Shown here: in pieces, positions 9,377 through 18,042 of the stretch
How positions within the stretch are numbered: position 1 is the first letter of the stretch
Layout of the letters: the number at the start of each line of letters is the position of its first letter
Assembly (NCBI GenBank): GCA_002699025.1
Contig: PABA01000028.1
Location: 16,909-80,908, forward strand
DNA from: Sandaracinus sp.
GTDB lineage: Bacteria > Myxococcota_A > Polyangia > Polyangiales > Houyiibacteriaceae
Length of the DNA stretch: 64,000 bases
Direction of reading: 5' to 3'
Made by a program: the position numbers and the translations under genes
Notes under the pieces: generated by a model
What the model saw: only the letters and a program-made list of their open reading frames with translations
Databases searched by the model: none
What the model was told of the DNA's origin: nothing

Positions 9377-10585
9377 GTGCGCGCGCTCGCCCCCACCGCC
9401 TTGCTCCTGCTCGCCGGCCTCCTCGCCTGCTCCGACCCGCCGGCAGCGGACCCGGCGACCGCCGATCCGCCCGAGCCCCCGACGGCCGAGCGCCCCCCGT
9501 CCAGCGACCCCGTCGCTCCCCCGCAGGGCGAAGACACGGGAGGCGACGAGACCGAAGCGCGGCCGCCCTCCCCCTACGCCTGCCGCGTCCCGGCCATCCC
9601 CATCCCGCGCCCGCGCGAGTGCGTGCGCGGGCGGAGCTACCCGGACTGCAAGTGGCAGATGCCCCACGCGACCCTCGGCGGCGGTCGCTACCGGCGCTGG
9701 CGCAACACCATCATGGAGCACTGGTGGGCGCGGCCGGCGACCGTGAGTTGGGTGCTCGCGTCCGTCGACGCCTACCACGAGGTCTACCCCGAGCAGGTCG
9801 TCGCCGTCGGCGACCTCGACGCGCCCGGCCCGCGCCACCAGACGCACGACAAAGGCGTCGACGTCGATCTCTACTTGCTCGGCGCGATGCTCAAGGAGAA
9901 CGCCGGCGGCGGCCGCTACCCGAGCAACTTCGAGGGCAAGAGCGAAGACGAGATCGAAGGTCTCCGCCAGCGGGTCGAGACCCTCGCGCGGGTGCTCGCC
10001 ACCTGCGCCAACGGGCAGCTCCGCATCTACTACAACGACGAGGTCGTCCGGGACCGCTTCCACGCCTGGTACGACGCCCAGGGCTTCCCCGAGAACCCGT
10101 TCGGGCGGCCCATGCAGCGGCACAACGAGCTCCACGACTTCCACTTCCACGTGAGCGTGCCCGAGGACCTGCCCCGCCTCCCCGCCGAGCCCCTGGCCGA
10201 GGGCGAGCGCCACCCCATCGCGCCCATCGAGCCGCCCCCGCCGCCGGAGAGCGCGCCGCACCTCTCGTCCATGAGCCGCCGCCCGGCGGACCTCGGCGCC
10301 TTCGAGCGCCTGCGCGGCAGCGCGGAGGGCGCGGCGACGGAGAGCGCGGAGAACGCGGGCCACTCCACCGAGGACTCGCCCTCTGCGATGAGCGAGAGCT
10401 CCCCCTCGGCTCCCGTCGCTCCTGCGCCGGCGGGAGCGTCCTCGGATCCGACCCCGTCGGCCCGACCCTCGACCCCGTCGATGGCCGCTCCCGCGCCGCC
10501 GGGGATGGTCTTGCCCGCGATGGAAGCGGCAGCGATGGCCTCGCCCGCCAGCCCCGCCGGGGCGCCCGCGCCGACCTCTCCCTGA
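9377..10585 (+). CDS. MepA-like (M74/LAS) murein endopeptidase, lipoprotein
   Basis: 402 residues beginning at GTG 9377. MRALAPTALLLLAGLLAC is a lipoprotein signal with the lipobox Cys at 18, so an outer-membrane or periplasmic anchor is expected. The zinc-peptidase core shows GDLDAPGPRHQTHDKGVDVD, carrying the H-x2-H...D arrangement, and later HNELHDFHFHV with the third metal His, both features of penicillin-insensitive murein endopeptidases. The last ~120 residues are Ser/Pro/Ala low complexity, an unusual extension. Likely cuts peptidoglycan cross-links. Confidence 0.8.
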   Translation: MRALAPTALLLLAGLLACSDPPAADPATADPPEPPTAERPPSSDPVAPPQGEDTGGDETEARPPSPYACRVPAIPIPRPRECVRGRSYPDCKWQMPHATLGGGRYRRWRNTIMEHWWARPATVSWVLASVDAYHEVYPEQVVAVGDLDAPGPRHQTHDKGVDVDLYLLGAMLKENAGGGRYPSNFEGKSEDEIEGLRQRVETLARVLATCANGQLRIYYNDEVVRDRFHAWYDAQGFPENPFGRPMQRHNELHDFHFHVSVPEDLPRLPAEPLAEGERHPIAPIEPPPPPESAPHLSSMSRRPADLGAFERLRGSAEGAATESAENAGHSTEDSPSAMSESSPSAPVAPAPAGASSDPTPSARPSTPSMAAPAPPGMVLPAMEAAAMASPASPAGAPAPTSP

Positions 10586-10758
10586 CGGCGAGCGCGCACC
10601 AGGCTCCGCCACTGCGGAGCGACGGTGGCGGCGTTCGCGGCATCGCTCGCTGCGCTCGCTGGCCTCGTAGGGGGGCGCTTCGGTCCGGAGTCGCCGCTCG
10701 CGACCACGCCCTCTCTCACCGCGCCCTCCTCAGTCCTTCCGCCGGGCCCCGGCGCCGC

Positions 10759-11427
10759 TCAGCCCTCGCCGCGCGCGGCCTTCTCGTCGTGCCCCGACAC
10801 GCCGAAGCGCGACGCCAGCACGTCCTCCACGTCGCGCAGCGTGAGCCCGCGGAGCTGCAGCCCCACCATCGCGTGGTAGAGGAGGTCCGCCGCCTCCGCG
10901 GCCACGCGCTCGTCGCTCTCGCCCTCGAGCGCATCCGCCAGCTCGCCGGCCTCCTCGCGGAGCTTCGCGCCGATCTTCGGCGCCCCCTTCTCGAGGAGCG
11001 ACTTCGTGTAGCTCTTCTCCTCGTCCCCCGCCGCGCGCGCCGCCAGCGTCTCCGTCAGACGAAGAAGCGTCGGCGCCGCCCGCGAGCCCTCGCCCGCCTC
11101 GGGCGCGTCTCCATGCCCGACCCGCCGGAAGAAGCAGGTCTCCGCGCCCGTGTGGCAGCTCGGCCCGGCCGGCTCGACCAGGTAGACGAGCGCGTCCGCG
11201 TCGCAGTCCGCCCAGACCTCGAAGGTGCGGAGCGTGTTCCCGCTCGACTCCCCCTTCTTCCAGAGCTGCTGCCGCGACCGGCTGAAGAAGTGCGCATAGC
11301 CCGTCTCCAGCGTCTGCAGCACCGCCTCCCGGTTCGCGTGCGCCAGCATGCGCACCTCCCCCGTGTGCCGGTCCTGCGCGACGACGGAGACGAGCCCCGT
11401 CGCGTCCCACTTGAGCGCATCGAGCAT
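10759..11427 (-). CDS. hisIE: Phosphoribosyl-AMP cyclohydrolase / phosphoribosyl-ATP pyrophosphatase
   Basis: Fused enzyme for steps 2 and 3 of histidine synthesis, 222 residues. The HisI half (1-115) shows LVSVVAQDRHTGEVRMLAHAN, SRSRQQLWKKGESSGNT, WADCDADALVYLVE and the zinc Cys pair in CHTGAETCFF. The HisE half (130-215) has the Glu-rich EEAGELADA and EAADLLYHAMVGL helices of the MazG-like pyrophosphatase fold. Not linked to other his genes here. ATG at 11427. Confidence 0.95.
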   Translation of the reverse strand: MLDALKWDATGLVSVVAQDRHTGEVRMLAHANREAVLQTLETGYAHFFSRSRQQLWKKGESSGNTLRTFEVWADCDADALVYLVEPAGPSCHTGAETCFFRRVGHGDAPEAGEGSRAAPTLLRLTETLAARAAGDEEKSYTKSLLEKGAPKIGAKLREEAGELADALEGESDERVAAEAADLLYHAMVGLQLRGLTLRDVEDVLASRFGVSGHDEKAARGEG

Positions 11428-11470
11428 GCGCGCGGGTTACGCGACGGGGCCCACCATTTCAACCGCAGCC

Positions 11471-12271
11471 TCAGGCCCGCAACGCGGCCATCATCGCCTC
11501 GTGGCTGGCGCGCGCGACCTGCTCCAGGTGGCCCATGGCCTTCTCGGAGAAGCTCTGGGCGCGGTCGGCGGCCTCGTCGGCCGCGGACGTCGCGTCCTGA
11601 TACTGCTCGGCGCTGCTCTCGTGGGTGCTGGCGTCCTGGGTCTGCCGCTCCTGGGCGTACATCAGGCCACCGTCCAGTGCCGCTAGAGCAGCCTGCGCCT
11701 CCTGGGGCGCGGCCGCCCGGAGGCCCTCGCGGGCACGGGCGCGACGGTGTTCACGCCGGGCGGAGCGCTTGGCGGAGTCGAGCTCGGCGCGTTCGGCCTC
11801 CGTCGGTTCGGGCACGCTTCCCTCGGAGGGCCCCTCGGACAGCTCCTTTCCGGCGACCTCCTCCGAGGCCTCCGTCGTTTGCGGCGTCTCGGTCGACTGA
11901 GGAGCAGTGGGCTGAGGCTTCGCCTTCGCGATCTCGGCCGTCGAGCCGCCGCTCGCACCGAGGCTTGCGGTGGCCCTACCGGCCTGGACCGCCCCCGATG
12001 CCGCCTGCGCTGCCGAGCTGATGAGGGTGCGCGCGAGGCCGATGCGCGCGGCCTTGCGCTCGGCCTCGACCGCGCGCCGGCGCTCCTGGTTGCGCAAGCG
12101 GCGCGAGCGACGCTCGTGCGCGCGCATGTCGGACGCGGCGTCTTCGAGGTCGAGGGCGGCCATGGCGATGGCCTCCTCGGGGCTCAGAGCGCTCGCGCGC
12201 GGCGCAGCAGCCGCGTCGCTGCTCTCGAGGCCTGGGGTGGTCGCGGACGGGACGGTTCGTTCGATGTGCAT
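11471..12271 (-). CDS. Translocator-like protein (possible SctB/YopD analogue)
   Basis: 266 residues, last gene of the cassette. Residues ~30-70 are a charged helix rich in Arg/Glu (RRSRRLRNQERRRAVEAERK), followed by a moderately hydrophobic stretch (IGLARTLISSAAQAASGAVQ). A Pro/Thr/Glu-rich linker follows, then a C-terminal polar helical region (residues ~170-266) rich in Ala and Gln. No signal peptide. The architecture resembles minor hydrophobic translocators, but one clear membrane helix is lacking, so this rests mainly on being next to the SctE-like gene. It could also be a secreted effector. Confidence 0.4.
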   Translation of the reverse strand: MHIERTVPSATTPGLESSDAAAAPRASALSPEEAIAMAALDLEDAASDMRAHERRSRRLRNQERRRAVEAERKAARIGLARTLISSAAQAASGAVQAGRATASLGASGGSTAEIAKAKPQPTAPQSTETPQTTEASEEVAGKELSEGPSEGSVPEPTEAERAELDSAKRSARREHRRARAREGLRAAAPQEAQAALAALDGGLMYAQERQTQDASTHESSAEQYQDATSAADEAADRAQSFSEKAMGHLEQVARASHEAMMAALRA

Positions 12272-12347
12272 GGGTGTCTTCAGGTCTAGGATGAGGGTCG
12301 GAGTTCGAGGTCGAGCGGAACGCCGAATGGCGCTCGACGCTCGGGCG

Positions 12348-13400
12348 TCAGGCGATGCTTCGAGCCACGGTCAGCGCGGCTTCGGCGCGGACCTGCTGGG
12401 TGCGAGTGACGCTCGCCATGATCCGGGCGTGACGTTCGACCACCCGGCGGAGGGCGTCCGAGGCCGACTCGGTCTCGAGGTTCGCGTCCTCCTCGAGCGT
12501 CCGGTGGAAGTCGGCCGTCGCGTTGGCCTGATCGGCCCGGTGCTGATGGACCCCGCGGACGATGGCGAAGGTCGCGGTCACCACGTCGTTCACGCCCGAG
12601 ATGAGGTCCGTGATGGTGGAGGCGAGCTCGGCGGCGCGAGCTCCTTGTTCGGCGAGATCGGCGACCGCCTTGGTTCCCGTCGTCACGGCCTGGGCCGTGG
12701 CTCCGCCAGCCTGGGCGGCCTGGCTTCCGGCCTGAGCGGTCGTGGTCGCGGCTTGCGCCGCGCTCGCGCCCGCCTGGCCTGCCTGCGACAGACCGCTGGC
12801 CGCATCACCGGCCGCCGAGGCGCCCCCCGCCGCGATCATCAGAGCCGCGCCGACGAGCTTGAGGACACTCGCCGCGATGGCGCCGTTCCGCTCGTCGAGG
12901 ACCCCTCGATGCGCGAGCTCGTCCACGATGTCTCCAGCCGCGATGAGCACCACGGCGACGACGACCAAGGCCAGGGTCGCGCCCCCGGAGAAGACCGACG
13001 CGACGGTGCCGACCGCGGTGAGGACGGCTCCGATGAGCTTCTTGACCCAGCGAGGCGCCTTGTTCGCCGCCTTCTTGAGAGCCTTCTCGACCTTCTCGAG
13101 GGCGTGCATGACCCGCTCGCGTTGCATCTCGGAGTCCTGCCGCGAGGCCTGCACGTCCTCCGTCCGGTTCTCGATCTCCGCGTTGTTCGTGAAGGAGGCG
13201 AGCGCGGCCATGATCGTCTCGGGATGCACCACACCTGCGAGCGCGAGGGCATCGAGAGCGGGTACCCCGGTCGGCGTCGCCGTCGAGCCAGCGAGGAGGA
13301 GCGGGCTCTGCGCTGCTCCGGAGCTGGACGGCGGAGGAGACGCTCGGAGCGGATCGTTGGGCGCGACGGCCCCTGAAGGCGCAGACGCTACCCGAACCAC
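12348..13400 (-). CDS. SctE/YopB-SipB-like type III translocator
   Basis: 350-residue protein with no signal peptide. Residues ~85-125 form a charged coiled coil (NRTEDVQASRQDSEMQRERV, then ALEKVEKALKKAANK). It leads into a long hydrophobic hairpin (KKLIGAVLTAVGTVASVF; GGATLALVVVAVVLIAAGDI) and a second one around LKLVGAALMIAAGGASAAG. The C-terminal third is Ala/Gln/Thr-rich amphipathic helix. This order matches pore-forming type III translocators (YopB, IpaB, SipB). The GTG at 13400 follows GGAGGTCGC inside the end of the preceding gene (13-base overlap). No secretion-apparatus gene is in the window. Confidence 0.7.
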   Translation of the reverse strand: MVRVASAPSGAVAPNDPLRASPPPSSSGAAQSPLLLAGSTATPTGVPALDALALAGVVHPETIMAALASFTNNAEIENRTEDVQASRQDSEMQRERVMHALEKVEKALKKAANKAPRWVKKLIGAVLTAVGTVASVFSGGATLALVVVAVVLIAAGDIVDELAHRGVLDERNGAIAASVLKLVGAALMIAAGGASAAGDAASGLSQAGQAGASAAQAATTTAQAGSQAAQAGGATAQAVTTGTKAVADLAEQGARAAELASTITDLISGVNDVVTATFAIVRGVHQHRADQANATADFHRTLEEDANLETESASDALRRVVERHARIMASVTRTQQVRAEAALTVARSIA

Positions 13401-13585
13401 GACGCGACCTCCGCGTAGGCCTTGGCACGCGCCGGCGAGCCGGCCGCTCGCTCCACGGCCGCGGCCAACCTCCAGCTCGCCGGCTCGAGGGGCTTCGAGA
13501 GAACCCGCGCCGATACCGCGTCGCGGGCCTCCTCGAGGCGTCCAGCGCGGGCGAGCCGCACCGGGACCGAGTTGGACCGGCTCAT
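13388..13585 (-). CDS. Short TPR-like protein of the translocon cassette
   Basis: 65 residues. RLARAGRLEEARDAVSARVL and WRLAAAVERAAGSPARAKAY have the spacing of TPR helices (small residue, Gly, Ala pattern). Class II chaperones of type III translocators (SycD/SicA) are TPR proteins but ~160 residues long, so this could be a reduced one or a scaffold fragment. It starts 2 bases after the tip-like gene's stop and overlaps the SctE-like gene by 13 bases, so it is part of the operon. Function is inferred from position only. Confidence 0.6.
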   Translation of the reverse strand: MSRSNSVPVRLARAGRLEEARDAVSARVLSKPLEPASWRLAAAVERAAGSPARAKAYAEVASWFG

Positions 13586-13587
13586 GG

Positions 13588-14433
13588 TCAGACCACGTTC
13601 CTTGCGATGGCCTGCATCGAGTCCGTGATGCTCTTGAGCATCTGGGTCGAGAGGGTCACGGCCTGGCTTCGCTGCTGCATCGTCGACTGCATTCGGATCA
13701 TGGTGAGCTCCTGACCCGACTGCGCCTGACCCTGCTCCGAACCGATCTCTTCGATGAGCTGGTCGATCGTGTTTCCCGAGACCCGCTCCTCGCCGTTGAA
13801 GCGCGCGTTTCCACGTTCGGCGAGCTGCGCCTCGATGTCAGCGATCTCTCCATCGAGGCGCTCCACCTTGCTTTGGTTGTCGTTGCGAAGGGCCTCGTCC
13901 CGCGCGGCCCGCTTGTTCGCGAGCCGGCCTGCGAGCCCCTCGGACACGGCGACTCGCTCGGAGAGGCCGACTTCGTTCAGGAGCTCCGCGCCGTTCATCT
14001 GGCGGCCATCCCAGATCACCTGGACGTCCTCGAGCTTGACCTTTTTTCCCGGCTCCTTCTTCACCTCCGACATGGCGCCGCGAAGAGTCCGAAGTGCCTG
14101 GGTCTGCCGCGCGATGGCCTCGGAGCCTCGCTGACGAACGTCCATGTCCCCCATGAGCGCCTCGATCTCGCCGTCGAGGCTGTTGAGCCGAGTCTGAAGG
14201 AGCATGATGATGGCGGTGGGCGTGAGGGCCATGCCCTGGGGGATCAGGCCACCGAGCTCCTGCAGGTCCTCGGTGAGTAGCTCCTGGACGCCCTCGGAGA
14301 GGTCCGGGCCGAGGAACTCGTCGAGCTCCTCGTTGGTGACCATAGCCATGGCGGCGACGGCCTCGTCGTCGAGACCGGCCTCCTCGAGGGCGGGGGCGAG
14401 TGCGGGGCTATTGACGGTTCGGATGGTGCTCAT
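13588..14433 (-). CDS. Tip/needle-like coiled-coil protein (possible SctA analogue)
   Basis: 281 residues without signal peptide. The N-terminus is acidic. A long helix at ~70-125 (LLQTRLNSLDGEIEALMGDM...AIARQTQALRTLRGAM) and a second at ~190-281 flank a central segment (KLEDVQVIWDGRQMNGAELL). The last 40 residues (MQQRSQAVTLSTQMLKSITD, then SMQAIARNVV) resemble the C-terminal helices of needle, tip and filament proteins. Two helices enclosing a middle domain is the layout of LcrV/SipD tip proteins. No sequence-level identity is claimed. ATG 14433 lies 16 bases after the upstream stop. Confidence 0.5.
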   Translation of the reverse strand: MSTIRTVNSPALAPALEEAGLDDEAVAAMAMVTNEELDEFLGPDLSEGVQELLTEDLQELGGLIPQGMALTPTAIIMLLQTRLNSLDGEIEALMGDMDVRQRGSEAIARQTQALRTLRGAMSEVKKEPGKKVKLEDVQVIWDGRQMNGAELLNEVGLSERVAVSEGLAGRLANKRAARDEALRNDNQSKVERLDGEIADIEAQLAERGNARFNGEERVSGNTIDQLIEEIGSEQGQAQSGQELTMIRMQSTMQQRSQAVTLSTQMLKSITDSMQAIARNVV

Positions 14434-14449
14434 GGTTCTCTCTCGTCGT

Positions 14450-14671
14450 TCAGGCGCGGAGCGCGTGGAAGGGGATGGTGTTCGGCTTCGGTGCCTTTCG
14501 GCGGGCCTCGACCCGGGCCATGACGCGCTCGAAGCGCGTGCGCGCCTCCGCCACCTCGGACTCGTCGATGTCGAGGTCCTCGGTCAGGCGGGTGAGCTCG
14601 GCGTCCTGGCGGGCGCGTTCGGCCTTCAGGCGCTCGAGCTCGTGGGCGATGCGGTCGTGGGGTCGGGTCAT
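14450..14671 (-). CDS. Small coiled-coil protein, first gene of the translocon cassette
   Basis: 73 residues, nearly all charged heptads (RIAHELERLKAERARQDAEL; VAEARTRFERVMARVEARRK). An ideal ribosome-binding site (CGGAGGTAGCC) precedes ATG 14671, which decides the start. Small coiled-coil proteins in type III systems are often chaperones or needle-type subunits, but nothing here identifies which. It precedes the tip-like gene by 16 bases. No recognised domain. Confidence 0.65.
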   Translation of the reverse strand: MTRPHDRIAHELERLKAERARQDAELTRLTEDLDIDESEVAEARTRFERVMARVEARRKAPKPNTIPFHALRA

Positions 14672-15021
14672 GGCTACCTCCGAAAGGACGGGCCGTTCCT
14701 CGACCCGCTCTCTCGGGAGTTGCCCCGCGACGCACGAAAAAGCGGGCCCGCGCCGAAACCGCCCATCGGAAGCCCCGAGACGCACGAAGCCCGCGACGGG
14801 CGGGGAGTGGTGGCTGGCTCCTCGAACGCGCGAAGAGGGGGGAGTGGTGGAGAGGCTCTTCGAGCCGCGAAAGAGGAGGGCCGCGCCGGCGCGAGCCCCC
14901 AGAAGCCGAGCCCCCAGAAGCCGAGCCCCCAGAAGCCGAGAGCAGGTGCCACGGCGCCCCGAACGCACGAAGGCCCGCGCCGGAGCGCGGGCCTTCGTGG
15001 AAGCCGGTCGCGGAGCGGAGC
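14672..15021. repeat. Spacer with 15-bp tandem repeat and CarD terminator
   Basis: 350 bases between carD and the translocon cassette. A 15-base unit GAGCCCCCAGAAGCC occurs three times in tandem at ~14897-14941. Downstream of it is the CarD terminator. The left part, 14672-14760, must hold the cassette promoter, but I see no clear hexamers. Confidence 0.6.
14966..14999 (-). terminator. carD: Terminator of carD
   Basis: CACGAAGGCCCGCGC (14966-14980) pairs perfectly with GCGCGGGCCTTCGTG (14985-14999) around CGGA, a 15-base-pair stem ~20 bases beyond the stop of carD. Symmetric, so probably bidirectional. Confidence 0.75.
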
Positions 15022-15504
15022 TCAGGCGAAGATGGCGTCGATGTCCTTCTCGACGGTCTCGCGCTTGCAGCGCCGGGCGAGGCTGAGCTCGGCGACGATC
15101 ATCGTCCGAGCGTGGTCGAGGAGCTGGCGCTCGCCGAAGCTGAGGTCCTTCTCGGTGCGGAGCCGGCTCAGGTCGCGCAGCACCTTGGCGACCTCGATGG
15201 GCGAGCCGCTCTTCAGCATCTCCGTGTACTCGCGGAAGCGCCGGTTCCACGGCTGGGAGGTGACGGCGACCTCGTCCTTCTTGAGCTCATCCAGGACCTT
15301 CTTGGCCTCCCGCTTGGAGATGACCCCCCGGAGACCGAGCCGGTCCGCGCCGTCCGTGGGCACCATGACCGTCACGCCCGTCTCGGCGATTTTCAGGATG
15401 TAGAAGTGCTTGGCGCTGCCGGCGATCTTCTTCTCTTCGATGCTGGTCACCTCACCGACGCCATGGGCCGGGTGGACCGCGTTGTCACCAATCTCGAACT
15501 TCAT
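15022..15504 (-). CDS. carD: CarD/CdnL-family RNA polymerase-binding regulator
   Basis: 160-residue relative of CdnL, which binds the RNA polymerase beta subunit and stabilises open complexes at rRNA and other promoters. The N-terminal RNAP-interaction domain reads MKFEIGDNAVHPAHGVGEVT, with AKHFYILKIAETGVTVMVPT. The C-terminal helical DNA-binding part has SKREAKKVLDELK, WNRRFREYTEMLKSG and LSFGERQLLDHARTMIVAEL. Length matches stand-alone CdnL, without the HMGA tail of M. xanthus CarD. Monocistronic, with its own terminator. Confidence 0.93.
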   Translation of the reverse strand: MKFEIGDNAVHPAHGVGEVTSIEEKKIAGSAKHFYILKIAETGVTVMVPTDGADRLGLRGVISKREAKKVLDELKKDEVAVTSQPWNRRFREYTEMLKSGSPIEVAKVLRDLSRLRTEKDLSFGERQLLDHARTMIVAELSLARRCKRETVEKDIDAIFA

Positions 15505-15620
15505 GCGCTCTGGGACCTCCCGCGCAGACAGCCGGACTCACCGACGCCAGCGGCGGCGATGCCTGGGCCGGAACCGGCCGGGCCTCGCGCTCTCGGCGGG
15601 CTCGGGCAGGCTCTTCGGCT

Positions 15621-15656
15621 GAGTGGGGGCTGTCCCCGCACTCTCTCAGTTTATCA
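15621..15656 (-). promoter_or_regulatory. carD: Possible carD promoter (extended -10) and leader hairpin
   Basis: On the minus strand TGATAAACT (15648-15656) fits an extended -10 (TGn plus TAAACT, 4 of 6 matches) in an otherwise GC-rich spacer. No matching -35 is seen. Just downstream, GAGTG and GGGG pair with CCCC and CACTC at 15621-15643, a hairpin at the start of the leader. The remaining spacer 15505-15811 shows nothing else. Confidence 0.4.
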
Positions 15657-15811
15657 GGCCGGGGATGGGCCGTCTCGCTCATTCGCGCTGAAAGGGTGGC
15701 GAGGGCTGAACGTGCGATCAGATCGCCGGGCCTGCCCCGCGGCGGGAGGGAGAGCGCCCTGCGGACCCGAGGCCCTCGGGCAAGGGCTCATCGCGGCACC
15801 TCGAGACCGGC

Positions 15812-16816
15812 TCAGCGCGCCAGCACCGGCTCTTCGAGCAGCGCTTCGAGCTCGTCCACGAAGAGCACCCGAAGGCCGCGCGCGAGGACGTCGGCAGGCC
15901 AGGGAGCCTCGAGATGAGCCTGCTCGCCGTCGACGCGCACGGCGAGCTCCCGCTCGGCGAGGTTGAGTCCCACCACCGCGCCCAGATCGCTGTTCGCGAG
16001 CGAGGCTGCGAGCTGGCGGAAGTTCGCGTCCGCCCCCGGTGGGAGCTCGCCCCGGAGCGTGAGAGAGGCCCAGAGACGTCCCTCCCGGACATCGAGGGAG
16101 GCCGCCAGCGCGCGCTCCCGCGCCAGCAGCAGCCCGAGGCCCGAATCCACGGGGAGCTCGAGCGGTCGCGGCATCATCCAGACGGCGGGCTCACGCTCGT
16201 GGCGCGCCCGGAGCACGTCTGCGTCGGGACCGGTCCACGGGAGCGCGCGCTCGGCCCGAACGGCGGCGAGGAGCTCGGCGATCTCGGGTCCCACGCCCGC
16301 ACCGACCACGAGCACATCCCCCACGGCGACCCACTCGCGCCGCTGCGTGCCGAGGAAACCCACCCGCCGCGCAAAGGGCTCCTCGGCGGAGACCTCCACG
16401 GTGTTCATGCGCATGCCCGCCGCGGTGACGGTCTGCGCCGCCTGCTCCGCGTCGGGGAGCCGGGCGAGGATGAGGAAGCGGCCCTCGCCATAGCCGAGCA
16501 CGAGCGCCCGCTGGACCTCCCCGAGCCGAACGCCGGTGCGGAGCTCGAAGCGCTCCCGCCACTCGGCAGGGGCGATGGAGTCGACGACGGTGCGGAGGCT
16601 CGGCTCCTCGAGGAGGATGGACGGCGAGCCGAGCGCCATCCAGGCGGGCTCGCCCGGGACGTGGTCGAGGAGCGGGCCGAGACGGACGGGCGCCTCGGGC
16701 GCAGAGCGGGTCGGTGGGGGCGCGGACGCCCCACAACCGACCACCAGCGCGAGCGCGAGGAGGCCGGCGCCGACCCGAAGAGTCGACGCCAGCGCGGCCG
16801 CCCGCGGGGGGCTCAC
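15812..16816 (-). CDS. Lipoprotein of unknown function
   Basis: 334 residues. GTG 16816 overlaps the recA stop by 4 bases (GTGA), so it is translated with rec[18 protein letters not shown] is a lipoprotein signal with lipobox Cys near 28. The mature part alternates short hydrophobic strands and charged segments ([32 protein letters not shown] region; [20 protein letters not shown]) and has no cysteines that suggest disulfides. I recognise no domain. The pairing with recA may be chance co-transcription. Confidence 0.75.
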   Translation of the reverse strand: MSPPRAAALASTLRVGAGLLALALVVGCGASAPPPTRSAPEAPVRLGPLLDHVPGEPAWMALGSPSILLEEPSLRTVVDSIAPAEWRERFELRTGVRLGEVQRALVLGYGEGRFLILARLPDAEQAAQTVTAAGMRMNTVEVSAEEPFARRVGFLGTQRREWVAVGDVLVVGAGVGPEIAELLAAVRAERALPWTGPDADVLRARHEREPAVWMMPRPLELPVDSGLGLLLARERALAASLDVREGRLWASLTLRGELPPGADANFRQLAASLANSDLGAVVGLNLAERELAVRVDGEQAHLEAPWPADVLARGLRVLFVDELEALLEEPVLAR

Positions 16817-17934
16817 GCCCTCGCGCGACCCCGCTTGGACTTGCCGTTCTTCTTCGAGCTGCTCCCGCCGTCGTCATCCTCGGCGGAGGCGTCTGCGGAG
16901 CCGTCCGCGTCGGCCTTCGCGGCTTCGTCCTCCGGCCCCCGAGAGAGGCCGTACTCGGCGAGGATCTTCCGCTCGATCTCCTCGAGCATCTCCACGTTCT
17001 CCTCGAGGAAGTTCCGCGTGTTGTCGCGGCCCTGGCCGAGGCGGGTCTCGCCGTAGCTGTACCAGGCGCCGCTCTTGTCGACGATGTTCGCCTTCACGCC
17101 CAGGTCGAGGACGTCGCCGCTCCGGCTGATTCCTCGGCCGAAGAGGATGTCGAACTCGCAGAGCTGGAAGGGCGGCGCGACCTTGTTCTTCACGACCTTC
17201 ACGCGGACGCGGTTGCCGATGGCCTTGTCGCCCACCTTGATCGTGCCGATGCGGCGGATGTCGAGGCGCTGCGAGGCATAGAACTTCAGGGCGTTGCCGC
17301 CGGTCGTCGTCTCCGGGCTGCCGAACATCACGCCGATCTTCATGCGGATCTGGTTGATGAAGAAGAGCGTGCAGTGGCTCTTCTGCACGGTGCCCGTGAG
17401 CTTCCGGAGCGCCTGGCTCATGAGCCGGGCCTGGAGGCCGACGTGGCTGTCGCCCATCTCGCCCTCGATCTCCGCCTTCGGCACGAGCGCGGCGACCGAG
17501 TCGATGACGATGATGTCGACGGCGCCCGAGCGGACGAGCGTGTCGGCGATCTCGAGGGCCTGCTCACCGTGGTCCGGCTGGCTGACGAGGAGCTCGTCGA
17601 CGTTCACGCCGAGCTTCCGCGCGTAGGTCGGGTCGAGCGCATGCTCGGCGTCGATGAAGGCCGCGACGCCGCCCTGCTTCTGGCACTCGGCGATCGCGTG
17701 GAGGGTGAGCGTCGTCTTGCCGCTCGACTCCGGGCCGTAGACCTCCACGATCCGGCCGCGCGCGTAGCCGCCGACCCCGAGGGCCAGATCCAGCGAGATC
17801 GAGCCAGTCGGGATGGTCGGGATGTCCACGGCCTTCTGGTCGCCGAGCCGCATGATGGAGCCCTTGCCGTAGGCCTTCTCGATCGTGCCGAGGGCCAGAG
17901 AAAGGGCCTTCTCGCGGTTGGGATCCTTCGCCAT
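16813..17934 (-). CDS. recA: Recombinase A
   Basis: DNA strand-exchange protein and SOS co-protease, 373 residues. Walker A GPESSGKT is at 67-74. Also seen: [38 protein letters not shown] (Walker B), [20 protein letters not shown] and [19 protein letters not shown]. The C-terminal tail is acidic then basic ([19 protein letters not shown]), longer than usual. Transcribed from its own promoter with a LexA-type operator; cinA lies upstream on the same strand, a common neighbour. Confidence 0.98.
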   Translation of the reverse strand: MAKDPNREKALSLALGTIEKAYGKGSIMRLGDQKAVDIPTIPTGSISLDLALGVGGYARGRIVEVYGPESSGKTTLTLHAIAECQKQGGVAAFIDAEHALDPTYARKLGVNVDELLVSQPDHGEQALEIADTLVRSGAVDIIVIDSVAALVPKAEIEGEMGDSHVGLQARLMSQALRKLTGTVQKSHCTLFFINQIRMKIGVMFGSPETTTGGNALKFYASQRLDIRRIGTIKVGDKAIGNRVRVKVVKNKVAPPFQLCEFDILFGRGISRSGDVLDLGVKANIVDKSGAWYSYGETRLGQGRDNTRNFLEENVEMLEEIERKILAEYGLSRGPEDEAAKADADGSADASAEDDDGGSSSKKNGKSKRGRARA

Positions 17935-18003
17935 GCGTCCTCCTCCAGGGGCTCCGGGCTGCGGAGCCGCTCAGCGTCCTGGCGCGGCGGGGAGCCGCCA
18001 TCA

Positions 18004-18042
18004 CCTGAACACGTGTCTAGTCCATGTGGCCCCGACGGTCAA
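18004..18042 (-). promoter_or_regulatory. recA: recA promoter with overlapping LexA (SOS) box
   Basis: On the minus strand TTGACC (-35, 18037-18042) and TAGACA (-10, 18014-18019) are separated by exactly 17 bases. CTAGACACGTGTTCAGG (18004-18020) matches 16 of 17 positions of the myxobacterial LexA-box consensus CTRHAMRYBYGTTCAGS as I recall it. The operator covers the -10, so LexA binding would block RNA polymerase. The 5' leader would be ~70 bases. Confidence 0.75.

Noticed and set aside
9891..10719. Minus-strand frames opposite the MepA-like lipoprotein
   Set aside because: Arg/Ser/Pro low-complexity shadows of the plus-strand gene.
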